DNA of 25,835 bases from Pseudomonadota bacterium (GTDB lineage Bacteria > Pseudomonadota > Alphaproteobacteria > Rhodospirillales > 2-02-FULL-58-16): NCBI GenBank assembly GCA_022560215.1, contig JADFTO010000005.1, forward strand, positions 1 through 25,835, read 5' to 3'. Both the position numbers and the translations under genes were made by a program. Below are positions 1 through 8,278 of the stretch, piece after piece (the stretch's first letter is position 1; every line of letters begins with the position of its first letter). The notes under the pieces were generated by a model. It was given only the letters and a program-made list of their open reading frames with translations. It did no database searches and was not told the DNA's origin.

Positions 1-1229
1 ACGTGGCCCGCGCCATCTTCGAGAAATGGGAGCTCGACTTCGCCGTCGTCGGCCGCACCACCGACAGCGGCCGCATGGTCCTGAAGATGGGCGGAGACGT
101 GGTCGCCGACCTGCCCATCGACCCGTTGGCCCTGGCCTCTCCCGAATACGACCGCCCGTGGACGAAAGCGCCGGAGCCCATGCCCACCCCGACCATCTTA
201 CCGGGCGATGACGTATCCCCCATCGACATGCTGCGCCGCCTGCTGGCCAAACCCGACCTCGCCTCGAAACGCTGGATCTGGGAACAGTACGACCACATGG
301 TCATGGCCGATACGCTGGGATCCGGCCGGCCCGGCGGCGGCGCCGCCGTGGTCCGCGTCCACGGCACCAAGAAGGCGCTCGCCCTCACCACCGACTGCAC
401 GCCCAGGTATTGCAAGGCCGACCCGGTGGAAGGCGGACGTCAGGCGGTGGCGGAGGCGTGGCGCAACCTCACCGCCGTCGGCGCCCAGCCGCTCGCCATC
501 ACCGATTGCCTCAACTTCGGCAACCCGGAAAAGCCCGACATCATGGGACAGTTCGTCGGCTGCGTCGAAGGCATGGCCGAGGCCTGCCGGGCGCTGGACT
601 TCCCCGTGGTGTCGGGCAACGTGTCGTTCTACAACGAGACCGAGGGCCGGGCCATCCCGCCGACGCCCGCCATCGGCGGCGTCGGGCTCCTCGACGACGC
701 GAGAGGCGCCGTCACCCTGGCCTTCGGCGAGGCGGGCCAGGCCCTGATCCTGATCGGCGACACCAGGGGGCATCTGGGCGCGTCCCTCTACCTGCGCGAG
801 ATCGAGGGCCGGGACGAGGGCGCCCCGCCGCCCGTGGACCTGGCCGCCGAACGCCGGAACGGCGACCTGGTCCGGGCCCTGATCACGGACGGCCTCATCG
901 CCGCCTGCCACGACCTCGCCGACGGGGGGCTGGCCGTCGCCGTCGCCGAAATGGCCCTGGCCGGCGGCATGGGCGCGGCGCTGGAGGTGGCGGCGGATGG
1001 GATTCCCCTGCACGCCTGGCTTTTCGGCGAGGACCAGGGGCGCTACCTGCTCTCAGCCGCCGACCCGGCCGCGGTGCTGGCCAGGGCCGGCGAGGCCGGG
1101 GTGCCGGCCAGGCGGATCGGCGTCACCGGCGGTTCGGAGTTGACTGTCGGCGCCAGCCACGCCATATCCCTATCGGACTTGCGGGACGCACACGAAAGCT
1201 GGCTGCCCGCCTACATGGCGACGCCTTAG
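1..1229 (+). CDS. purL: Phosphoribosylformylglycinamidine synthase subunit PurL, C-terminal part (5' end outside window)
   Basis: PurL catalyses the ATP-dependent conversion of FGAR to FGAM in de novo purine synthesis, with PurQ and PurS as partners in bacteria that have the small-type enzyme. The frame is open from the left edge and encodes about 409 residues, roughly the C-terminal 55% of a small-type PurL (about 740 residues). Visible family features are the second AIRS-type ATP-binding half with GRPGGGAAVVRVHG, TTDCTPRYC and ITDCLNFGNPEKP, then the SGNVSFYNET segment and the C-terminal HDLADGGLAVAVAEMAL motif. It is followed 17 nt later by bolA and then grxD in the same direction, a common alphaproteobacterial order. 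No internal disruption is seen; it is partial only because of the window edge. Confidence 0.95.
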   Translation, partial: VARAIFEKWELDFAVVGRTTDSGRMVLKMGGDVVADLPIDPLALASPEYDRPWTKAPEPMPTPTILPGDDVSPIDMLRRLLAKPDLASKRWIWEQYDHMVMADTLGSGRPGGGAAVVRVHGTKKALALTTDCTPRYCKADPVEGGRQAVAEAWRNLTAVGAQPLAITDCLNFGNPEKPDIMGQFVGCVEGMAEACRALDFPVVSGNVSFYNETEGRAIPPTPAIGGVGLLDDARGAVTLAFGEAGQALILIGDTRGHLGASLYLREIEGRDEGAPPPVDLAAERRNGDLVRALITDGLIAACHDLADGGLAVAVAEMALAGGMGAALEVAADGIPLHAWLFGEDQGRYLLSAADPAAVLARAGEAGVPARRIGVTGGSELTVGASHAISLSDLRDAHESWLPAYMATP

Positions 1230-1246
1230 GACGGGGCACTTATCTC

Positions 1247-1480
1247 ATGGCAATGGACGCCGCCGAGATCGAACGCATGATCAAAGACGCCATCCCCGAC
1301 GCGGACGTGGCCCTGGAAGACCTGCGCGGCGACGGGGACCATTACTCGGCCCGCGTGGTGTCCGCCTCCTTCGAGGGCAAGACCCGCGTCCAGCAGCACC
1401 AGATGGTCTACGCCGCGCTTCAAGGCAAGATGGGCGGCCAGCTGCACGCCCTGGCCCTGCAAACCGGCACGCCCGAGTGA
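1247..1480 (+). CDS. bolA: BolA family iron-sulfur / redox regulator
   Basis: This 77-residue protein has the BolA-like fold signature: a short N-terminal helix (residues 4-14), then a beta-hairpin region, VSASFEGKTRVQQHQMVYAAL in the middle, and a C-terminal segment ending LHALALQTGTPE. The conserved histidine of HQMVYAAL and the LHAL motif match family positions used for [2Fe-2S] ligation with glutaredoxin. BolA proteins form heterodimers with CGFS glutaredoxins that bind a [2Fe-2S] cluster and serve in cluster trafficking. The partner gene lies 27 nt downstream. I chose the ATG at 1247 because it follows purL by 17 nt and gives the usual family length; longer in-frame extensions read through purL in another frame. 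The second ATG (1253) is a possible alternative start. Confidence 0.92.
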   Translation: MAMDAAEIERMIKDAIPDADVALEDLRGDGDHYSARVVSASFEGKTRVQQHQMVYAALQGKMGGQLHALALQTGTPE

Positions 1481-1507
1481 CCTTTTAGAGACCGTAAGGA
1501 CAGCAAG

Positions 1508-1843
1508 ATGAACGACGTTTCCTCCCACGACCGAATCCAAGGCGAAGTCGACGATTTCCCGGTGGTCCTGTTCATGAAGGGCTCGCCCATGTTCCCCCAA
1601 TGCGGGTTCTCGGCGGCCGTGATCGAGGCCCTGACCACCCTGGAGGTCAAGTTCAAGGGCATCGACGTGCTCACGGACCCGGAGCTGCGCGAAGGCATCA
1701 AGTCCTTCTCCAACTGGCCCACCATCCCCCAGCTCTACGTCAAGGGGGAGTTCGTCGGCGGCTGCGACATCGTGCGCGAGATGTTCGAGTCGGGCGAGCT
1801 CAAGGAACTCCTGGACTCCAAGGGAATCCAGACCGCCGCCTGA
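1508..1843 (+). CDS. grxD: CGFS-type monothiol glutaredoxin (Grx4/GrxD family)
   Basis: The 111-residue product matches the usual length of bacterial monothiol glutaredoxins. The active site reads PQCGFSAAVIEAL near residues 34-46, with a single active cysteine in CGFS. WPTIPQLYVKGEFVGGCDI contains the cis-proline (TIPQ) and the GG-C-D glutathione-binding motif. Members of this class carry a glutathione-coordinated [2Fe-2S] cluster and deliver it to target proteins, commonly with BolA, whose gene is immediately upstream. A purine-rich TAAGGA ribosome-binding site lies about 10 nt before the ATG. The gene ends in a 58-nt convergent gap with rpsD. The family assignment is secure; the cellular targets cannot be read from the sequence. 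Confidence 0.95.
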   Translation: MNDVSSHDRIQGEVDDFPVVLFMKGSPMFPQCGFSAAVIEALTTLEVKFKGIDVLTDPELREGIKSFSNWPTIPQLYVKGEFVGGCDIVREMFESGELKELLDSKGIQTAA

Positions 1844-1901
1844 CGCCTGCGCGCGCTGATGCGCGGCGGCGGCACTCTCAATCGGGGGAAAGGGGCGCGC
1901 C

Positions 1902-2516
1902 TCAGCGCGAGTAGTATTCGATCACCAGGTTGGGTTCCATGCGCACCGGGTAGGGCACGTCCGCCAACTGGGGCGTGCGCAGGAAGGTGCCCCGCATCTT
2001 CTGGAAGTCCACGTTGACGTAATCGGGCAGGTCCCGTTCCGCGGAGCCGACGGCCTCCAGCACCAGGGGCATGTCGCAGGACTTCGCAATGACCTCGATC
2101 ACGTCGCCTTCTTCCACCAGGTAGGACGGGATATTGACCCGTTTGCCGTTGACCTTGACATGGCCGTGGTTGACGAACTGGCGGGCGGAGAAGACCGTGG
2201 GCACGAACTTCATGCGGTAGACCACCGCGTCCAGGCGCCTTTCCAAGAGCCCGATCAGGTTCTCCGACGTGTCGCCGCGGACCCGGGCGGCCTTCTTATA
2301 GTAGCGGCGGAACTGGCGTTCGGTGATGTTGCCGTAATAGCCCTTGAGCTTCTGCTTGGCCATGAGCTGGGTGCCGTAGTCGGACGTCTTGCGGCGGCGC
2401 TGCCCGTGCTCGCCGGGGCGGTAGTCGCGGGTGTTGACGGGGCTTTTGGGGCGGCCCCAGAGGTTGACCCCGAGGCGCCGGTTGATCTTGTACTTGGACT
2501 CGATTCGCTTGGTCAT
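1902..2516 (-). CDS. rpsD: 30S ribosomal protein S4
   Basis: The 204-residue product has the full S4 layout. The N-terminal part (MTKRIESKYKINRRLG, then PGEHGQRRRK) lacks the zinc-binding cysteines found in some S4 proteins. The S4 RNA-binding domain follows, with LLERRLDAVVYRMKF, ARQFVNHGHVKVNGKRVNIPS and VEEGDVIEV, and the C-terminus ends in VIEYYSR. S4 nucleates assembly of the 30S body by binding 16S rRNA, and in E. coli it also represses translation of its own operon. Here rpsD is a single gene rather than part of the alpha operon, as is usual in Alphaproteobacteria. A strong sigma70-like promoter lies about 75-100 nt upstream. Confidence 0.98.
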   Translation of the reverse strand: MTKRIESKYKINRRLGVNLWGRPKSPVNTRDYRPGEHGQRRRKTSDYGTQLMAKQKLKGYYGNITERQFRRYYKKAARVRGDTSENLIGLLERRLDAVVYRMKFVPTVFSARQFVNHGHVKVNGKRVNIPSYLVEEGDVIEVIAKSCDMPLVLEAVGSAERDLPDYVNVDFQKMRGTFLRTPQLADVPYPVRMEPNLVIEYYSR

Positions 2517-2588
2517 GGATGGGTCCGATCCGGGGGTTCCCTATGACGCGCAGCTCCCGCCCCCGGGCGGCGAGGGCGAAGGCGGCGG

Positions 2589-2616
2589 AGTATACCCATC
2601 CCCGAATGTACGTCAA
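2589..2616 (-). promoter_or_regulatory. Predicted sigma70-type promoter of rpsD
   Basis: On the minus strand a TTGACG -35 box (2616-2611) is separated by 16 bp from a TATACT -10 box (2594-2589). The -10 box lies 72 nt before the rpsD ATG, giving a leader of roughly 65 nt. Both hexamers are near consensus and stand out in a G+C-rich stretch. Transcription has not been shown; this is read from hexamer match and spacing. Confidence 0.7.
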
Positions 2617-2629
2617 CCGCGCTAAGGAT

Positions 2630-2649
2630 AATTCCATTCAAATGGAATT
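2630..2649. repeat. AT-rich perfect inverted repeat upstream of the rpsD promoter
   Basis: Two 9-bp arms, AATTCCATT and AATGGAATT, are separated by CA. The element lies 13 bp upstream of the rpsD -35 box, a position fitting an operator or an upstream promoter element. It is AT-rich in an otherwise GC-rich region. No regulator can be named from the sequence. Confidence 0.5.
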
Positions 2650-2701
2650 CGCCCTAGATTCTGCCTTTGGCCGCTCTCGGCCTGCGCGGGCTTATCGCAT
2701 G

Positions 2702-2719
2702 TTTCCACTTACGTGGAAA
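2702..2719. repeat. Short perfect inverted repeat downstream of the HNH gene
   Basis: Arms TTTCCAC and GTGGAAA flank a 4-nt loop (TTAC), 26 nt past the stop codon of the minus-strand HNH gene. It could help end that transcript, but no T-run follows it on the minus strand, so it is not a classical intrinsic terminator. The rest of the 2517-2745 gap holds only this, the AT-rich palindrome and the rpsD promoter. Confidence 0.35.
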
Positions 2720-2745
2720 ATGCTCCAGGGGAAAGGCCGGGAAGC

Positions 2746-3309
2746 TCAAACAGATTCCAGTTCCGTATCCCAGTACAGGAAGTCGCACCAGCTTTGATGC
2801 AGGTAATTGGGAGGAAAGCCGCGTCCGTTTTCCTGTAATTCGAAGTTGGTCGGCCGGCGCGGGCTGCGCACGGGATGGATTCCCGATTCCTCGGGCAGGC
2901 GTTGGCCCTTGCGCAGGTTGCAGGACTCGCAGGCCGCGACCACGTTGTTCCAGACGGTCCTGCCGCCGCGCGAGCGCGGCACGATGTGATCGAAGGTCAG
3001 TCTTTCGGCGGGCAGGGAGGTGGCGCAATACTGGCACGAGAAGCGGTCCCGCAGGAACACGTTGAACCGGGTGAAGGCCGGCTGGCGCGTCATGGGCACG
3101 TAATCCTTGAGCGAGATGACGCTGGGCAGCGGCATCGTCAGGCTCGGGGAATGCACGAACATGTCGTATTCGGAGACCACGTTGACGCGCTCGAGAAACA
3201 CCGACTTGACCGCGTCCCGCCACGACCACAGGGACAGGGGGAAGTAGCTCAACGGCCGGAAGTCGGCGTTGAGGACCAAGGCCGGAGACCTGTCCAGGGA
3301 AATCGTCAC
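2746..3309 (-). CDS. HNH endonuclease family protein
   Basis: The 187-residue protein has a central HNH module: a first zinc-binding pair in CQYC (C92, C95), the catalytic DH in LTFDHIVPRSRGG (D107, H108), an asparagine in WNNVV (about N121), and a second CESC pair (C127, C130). The N-terminal 85 residues (ALVLNADFRPLSYFPLSLWS, KDYVPMTRQ) match a widely conserved bacterial HNH family that is usually chromosomal and single-copy rather than part of a mobile intron. No intron, intein or phage gene lies nearby, so I do not call it a homing endonuclease. Its biological role is unknown; DNA nicking or repair is only a general inference from the fold. The ATG at 3309 gives the conserved N-terminus, and a promoter candidate lies upstream. 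Confidence 0.85.
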   Translation of the reverse strand: MTISLDRSPALVLNADFRPLSYFPLSLWSWRDAVKSVFLERVNVVSEYDMFVHSPSLTMPLPSVISLKDYVPMTRQPAFTRFNVFLRDRFSCQYCATSLPAERLTFDHIVPRSRGGRTVWNNVVAACESCNLRKGQRLPEESGIHPVRSPRRPTNFELQENGRGFPPNYLHQSWCDFLYWDTELESV

Positions 3310-3335
3310 CTCTGCCCTCCCTTAAAACGGGGGGG

Positions 3336-3365
3336 AGCATACAATGCGTCGCCCTTATTTATCAA
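3336..3365 (-). promoter_or_regulatory. Predicted promoter of the HNH gene
   Basis: On the minus strand TTGATA (3365-3360) and TATGCT (3341-3336) are spaced by 18 bp, with the -10 box 26 nt before the start codon. Both boxes are fair sigma70 matches. A C/G-rich imperfect hairpin sits in the short leader (about 3318-3336). Confidence 0.5.
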
Positions 3366-3422
3366 ACACCTAATGGCGGACCCTCGGGGGCGAGGCGGCT
3401 TTAAATGCCGGCCAGCGGGCGG

Positions 3423-4082
3423 TCAGGCGGGCGGGCGCCCGAACACCCGGCCGAGGAATTCCATGCCCAGTCTCAGGCCATCGGCGCCGATGCCGTGGCC
3501 GAGGCCCGGGCAAACGTGGGAGTCGACGTCCAGGCCGTTGGCCTCCAGCGCCTCCACCGCGCCGGCGAGGGAGGAAAACGGCACCACCGGGTCGGCGTCC
3601 CCGTGGACCAGCATCACCGGCGGCCGGGACCTGATCTCGGCGGCCAGTCGTTCGGGCCCCACCAGCATGCCCGAATAGCCGAGGATGCAGGCCACGGGGG
3701 CCGCCCGCCTGAGGCCCACGTGAAGGGACATCATGGTTCCTTGCGAAAAGCCGACCAGGGCCAGGCGGTCCGCGCCCAGGCCGTGCGCCTCCAGGGTCTC
3801 GTCGATGAAGGCGTCCAGGATGGGCGCCGCCCGGCGGACGCCGTCCAGGCGGATGTTCAAGTCCTGGATGGAGAACCACTGCCGGCCCGTGGGGCCTAAG
3901 TCGAAGGGAAAGGGCGCATGGGGGGACAGGAACAGGGCGCCGGGCAGGGTCTTTTGGAAGGAAGGCGCGAGCCCGATCAGGTCGTTCCCGTCCGCCCCCA
4001 CCCCGTGCAGGAAGAGGACCACCTGTTCAGGCGCGCCGCCCGCCGCCGGCTCCAAGACCGGGCCTTCCAGTGTTTCCGCCAT
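3423..4082 (-). CDS. Alpha/beta-hydrolase, phospholipase/carboxylesterase family
   Basis: The 219-residue protein has the compact fold of the bacterial carboxylesterase / acyl-protein-thioesterase-like family. The oxyanion region is FLHGVGADGND (24-34). The nucleophile elbow is GFSQG with S113. The catalytic acid is D164 in HGDADPVVP and the catalytic histidine is H196 in GLGHGIG, completing the triad at usual spacing. There is no signal peptide, so the protein should be cytoplasmic. Substrates of such enzymes are short-chain esters, lysophospholipids or acyl thioesters; the actual substrate is not readable here. The gene is divergent from gluQ across only 49 bp. Confidence 0.88.
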   Translation of the reverse strand: MAETLEGPVLEPAAGGAPEQVVLFLHGVGADGNDLIGLAPSFQKTLPGALFLSPHAPFPFDLGPTGRQWFSIQDLNIRLDGVRRAAPILDAFIDETLEAHGLGADRLALVGFSQGTMMSLHVGLRRAAPVACILGYSGMLVGPERLAAEIRSRPPVMLVHGDADPVVPFSSLAGAVEALEANGLDVDSHVCPGLGHGIGADGLRLGMEFLGRVFGRPPA

Positions 4083-4131
4083 CAGCTTCCCCTCGCTCTC
4101 CCGGCACGTCCATCCATGCTAATGTCATCCC

Positions 4132-4986
4132 ATGACAGGTCCCGCCGAGGCAAGCCCCGTGGTCACCCGCTTCGCGCCCAGCCCGACGGGATACCTGCAC
4201 CTGGGCCACGCCTATTCGGCCCTGTTCGCGGAGGCCCGGGCGCGGGAATCGGGGGGGCGTTTCCTGCTCCGCATCGAGGACATAGACCAGGGCCGCTGCC
4301 GGCCCGAATTCGAAGACGCCATTCTCCAGGACCTCGATTGGCTGGGGCTGGGCTGGGAAACCCCCGTCAGGCGCCAATCGGAGCACATGGAGGACTACGC
4401 CCAGGCGCTCGAGCGCCTGGACGGCCTGCTTTACCCCTGCTTCTGCACCAGGAAGGAGATCAACGAGGAGATCGCCGAGGCCGCCCGCGCCCCCCACGGG
4501 CCGGACGGCCCCCTTTATCCCGGCACCTGCCGGGACATGGACCCGGCCGGGCGCGCCCGGCTCATGGCCGCCGGCAAGCCATATGCCCTGCGCCTGGACA
4601 TGGGGCGGGCCATGGCGGCGGTCCCGGGCCTGACCTGGCGGGACCGGGAAAGGGGCACGGCGTGCGCCGATGGGCGCCCCTTCGGCGACGTCGTCCTGGC
4701 CCGCAAGGACACGCCCACCAGCTATCACCTGGCCGTCACCATCGACGACCACCTGCAGGGCGTGACCCTGGTCACCCGCGGCCAGGACCTGTACGCCGCC
4801 ACCCATGTGCAGCGCCTGTTGCAAGGCCTATTGGGACTGGACACGCCCGGCTACCACCACCACCGGCTGCTCGGCGGCCCATCGGGCAGGCGCCTGGCCA
4901 AGCGGGACCAGTCGCTGACCATCCGCGCCTTGCGCCGATCGGGGAAATCGGCCGCGGAGGTGCGGGCCCTGGCCGGTCACCCCTGA
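4132..4986 (+). CDS. gluQ: Glutamyl-Q tRNA(Asp) synthetase
   Basis: This 284-residue protein is a truncated glutamyl-tRNA-synthetase paralog lacking the anticodon-binding domain, the hallmark of GluQ (YadB). It attaches glutamate to the queuosine base at position 34 of tRNA(Asp). The class I HIGH motif appears as PSPTGYLHLGHA (17-28) and the KMSKS counterpart as LAKRDQS near the C-terminus. Zinc ligands typical of GluQ are present: C103 and C105 in YPCFC, with Y129 and C133 in the following YPGTC segment. The length is at the usual upper range (about 290-300). A divergent esterase gene lies 49 bp upstream, so its promoter must be compact. Confidence 0.93.
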   Translation: MTGPAEASPVVTRFAPSPTGYLHLGHAYSALFAEARARESGGRFLLRIEDIDQGRCRPEFEDAILQDLDWLGLGWETPVRRQSEHMEDYAQALERLDGLLYPCFCTRKEINEEIAEAARAPHGPDGPLYPGTCRDMDPAGRARLMAAGKPYALRLDMGRAMAAVPGLTWRDRERGTACADGRPFGDVVLARKDTPTSYHLAVTIDDHLQGVTLVTRGQDLYAATHVQRLLQGLLGLDTPGYHHHRLLGGPSGRRLAKRDQSLTIRALRRSGKSAAEVRALAGHP

Positions 4987-5093
4987 TCCGGGCCCGGGAG
5001 CGCTTTCCCCGGCGGGCGCCGCCGGTCAAGGTTGTCAACCGCCTCCCCTTGTGCGAGCCTTGTGGCTTATTCGGGAGAACGCCTCGCCGAGCC

Positions 5094-5534
5094 ATGGACA
5101 TTACCGTCACAAAGACCGGCGACGACGCCTATACCGTGTCCATCGGCGGCAATGATCTGGTCATCGACGGCAACGACCTGAAGCGGCTCTTGCGGGAAGG
5201 CGCCAAGCACCTGGCCGCCGGCGCCACGGAAGAGGCAAGCCTGGAAGAGAAAACCGCCCGCTTCGTCCGCCGGATCAAGGCCGCCGACGACATCAGGATC
5301 CAGAAGCTGCTCGGTATCGCCGACCACGGCGACGTCCTCGTGCTCCTGAAGGCCGCCGAGGGCGACAAGGAGATGTTGAACAAGCTCTACGGAAACATGA
5401 GCAAACGGTCGCGCAAGATGTGCGAGGAAGACCTGGACTTCAGTTTCAAGGACAGCGTCCCCGACGCCGAGGTGGAGACGGCCATCCAGCGCCTCTCCGA
5501 GGCCGCAAACAAATTGGAGAAACAGGGAACCTAG
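5094..5534 (+). CDS. Small orphan protein with a FliG C-terminal-domain-like region
   Basis: The 146-residue product begins MDITVTKTGDDAYTVSIGG, a short beta-rich region, followed by a charged helical linker (residues 45-65). From about residue 66 to the end it resembles the helical core of flagellar switch protein FliG: IRIQKLLGIADHGDVLVLLK, then LNKLYGNMSKRSRKMCEEDL matching the FliG pattern of F/L-x-NMSxRaxxmlxeDl, then VETAIQRLSEAANKLEKQGT matching its dVe-aq-xi-xxar-Le-G ending. FliG itself is about 330-350 residues, so this is a free-standing domain. No flagellar genes are nearby. I chose the ATG at 5094 because upstream in-frame codons overlap gluQ in another frame. It may interact with the motor switch, but that is inference. 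It ends 4 nt before the convergent gcrA stop. Confidence 0.7.
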   Translation: MDITVTKTGDDAYTVSIGGNDLVIDGNDLKRLLREGAKHLAAGATEEASLEEKTARFVRRIKAADDIRIQKLLGIADHGDVLVLLKAAEGDKEMLNKLYGNMSKRSRKMCEEDLDFSFKDSVPDAEVETAIQRLSEAANKLEKQGT

Positions 5535-5538
5535 GGGG

Positions 5539-5892
5539 TCAGGCCGCCGCCCTTTTGCGTTTCTTGACGGTGGTGTTGTAGGCCCTGTCGCAGTGTTCGG
5601 GGCAATAGGGCTTGTCCGGGGCCACGGACTTGCCGCAGAACCGGAACGCCTCCGTTCCCGGATCGCCCTCGGGCCAACTGCACATGCCGGATTTCAGATT
5701 CTCCAGCTTGACCACGTCGGCCCGGCGATCCTTTCTGACAATCGGGGAGTCGCGCTTCTGCAATCCGATGCGGTGGACCTTGCCGATGACCGCGTTCTTG
5801 GTGACGCTCAAGCGGCGTCCGATTTCACTGGCCGAAAGGCCCCGGTCCCAATAGGCGATAAGCGCGCCGATCCGTTTGGCTGTCCAATCCAT
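5539..5892 (-). CDS. gcrA: GcrA family cell-cycle regulator
   Basis: The N-terminus MDWTAKRIGALIAYWDRGLS, then ASEIGRRLSVTKNAVIGKVH, is the diagnostic GcrA DNA-binding region (residues 1-50). The C-terminal part contains CSWPEGDPGTEAFRFCGKSV and YCPEHCDRAYN, the cysteine-rich segment seen in this family. GcrA is an alphaproteobacterial transcription factor that binds sigma70-RNA polymerase and acts at GANTC sites methylated by CcrM. The product is 117 residues, shorter than the roughly 170-residue Caulobacter protein because the linker is short. I found no GANTC in the 223-bp region upstream. The alphaproteobacterial origin of the window rests largely on this gene. Confidence 0.95.
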   Translation of the reverse strand: MDWTAKRIGALIAYWDRGLSASEIGRRLSVTKNAVIGKVHRIGLQKRDSPIVRKDRRADVVKLENLKSGMCSWPEGDPGTEAFRFCGKSVAPDKPYCPEHCDRAYNTTVKKRKRAAA

Positions 5893-6115
5893 CAGTTATC
5901 TCCCGCGGGTGTGGTCCCGGGCGTGCCGTCCCGGCAAGGGGCTTGTCTGCAACATCATGGGGTGTTTTACAATATTTGCCATTGCCGGACAAGGGTTCCA
6001 CAAAATGTAGTGTTAAGGGTGGATTTCCTGCCCGGCCGCCCCCCCGCGTCCGGAATTATTTCCTTCCCTGCTTGGCCCATGGCTATACTTTAACCCGGAT
6101 CGCGAGGAAGTCGCC
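5893..6115. other. Divergent intergenic region between gcrA and methylmalonyl-CoA mutase
   Basis: This 223-bp stretch contains the upstream regions of both divergent genes. A TATACT hexamer at 6084-6089 could be a -10 element for the mutase gene, but no good -35 box lies 16-18 bp upstream. A GAGGAAG ribosome-binding site precedes the mutase ATG. For gcrA a TTGTCC near 5986-5991 is a weak -35 candidate. No cobalamin riboswitch box and no GANTC site were found. Confidence 0.5.
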
Positions 6116-8257
<2,142 letters not shown>

Positions 8258-8278
8258 CGACCCTCCCGGCCAGCGGCC

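Noticed and set aside
2746..3309. HNH gene as a homing endonuclease or part of a mobile element
   Set aside because: There is no intron, intein, terminal repeat or phage gene around it, and it resembles a common chromosomal HNH family.
5893..6115. Possible cobalamin riboswitch before the B12-dependent mutase
   Set aside because: No B12-box-like core and no suitable stem arrangement were seen; the leader is too short for the class.
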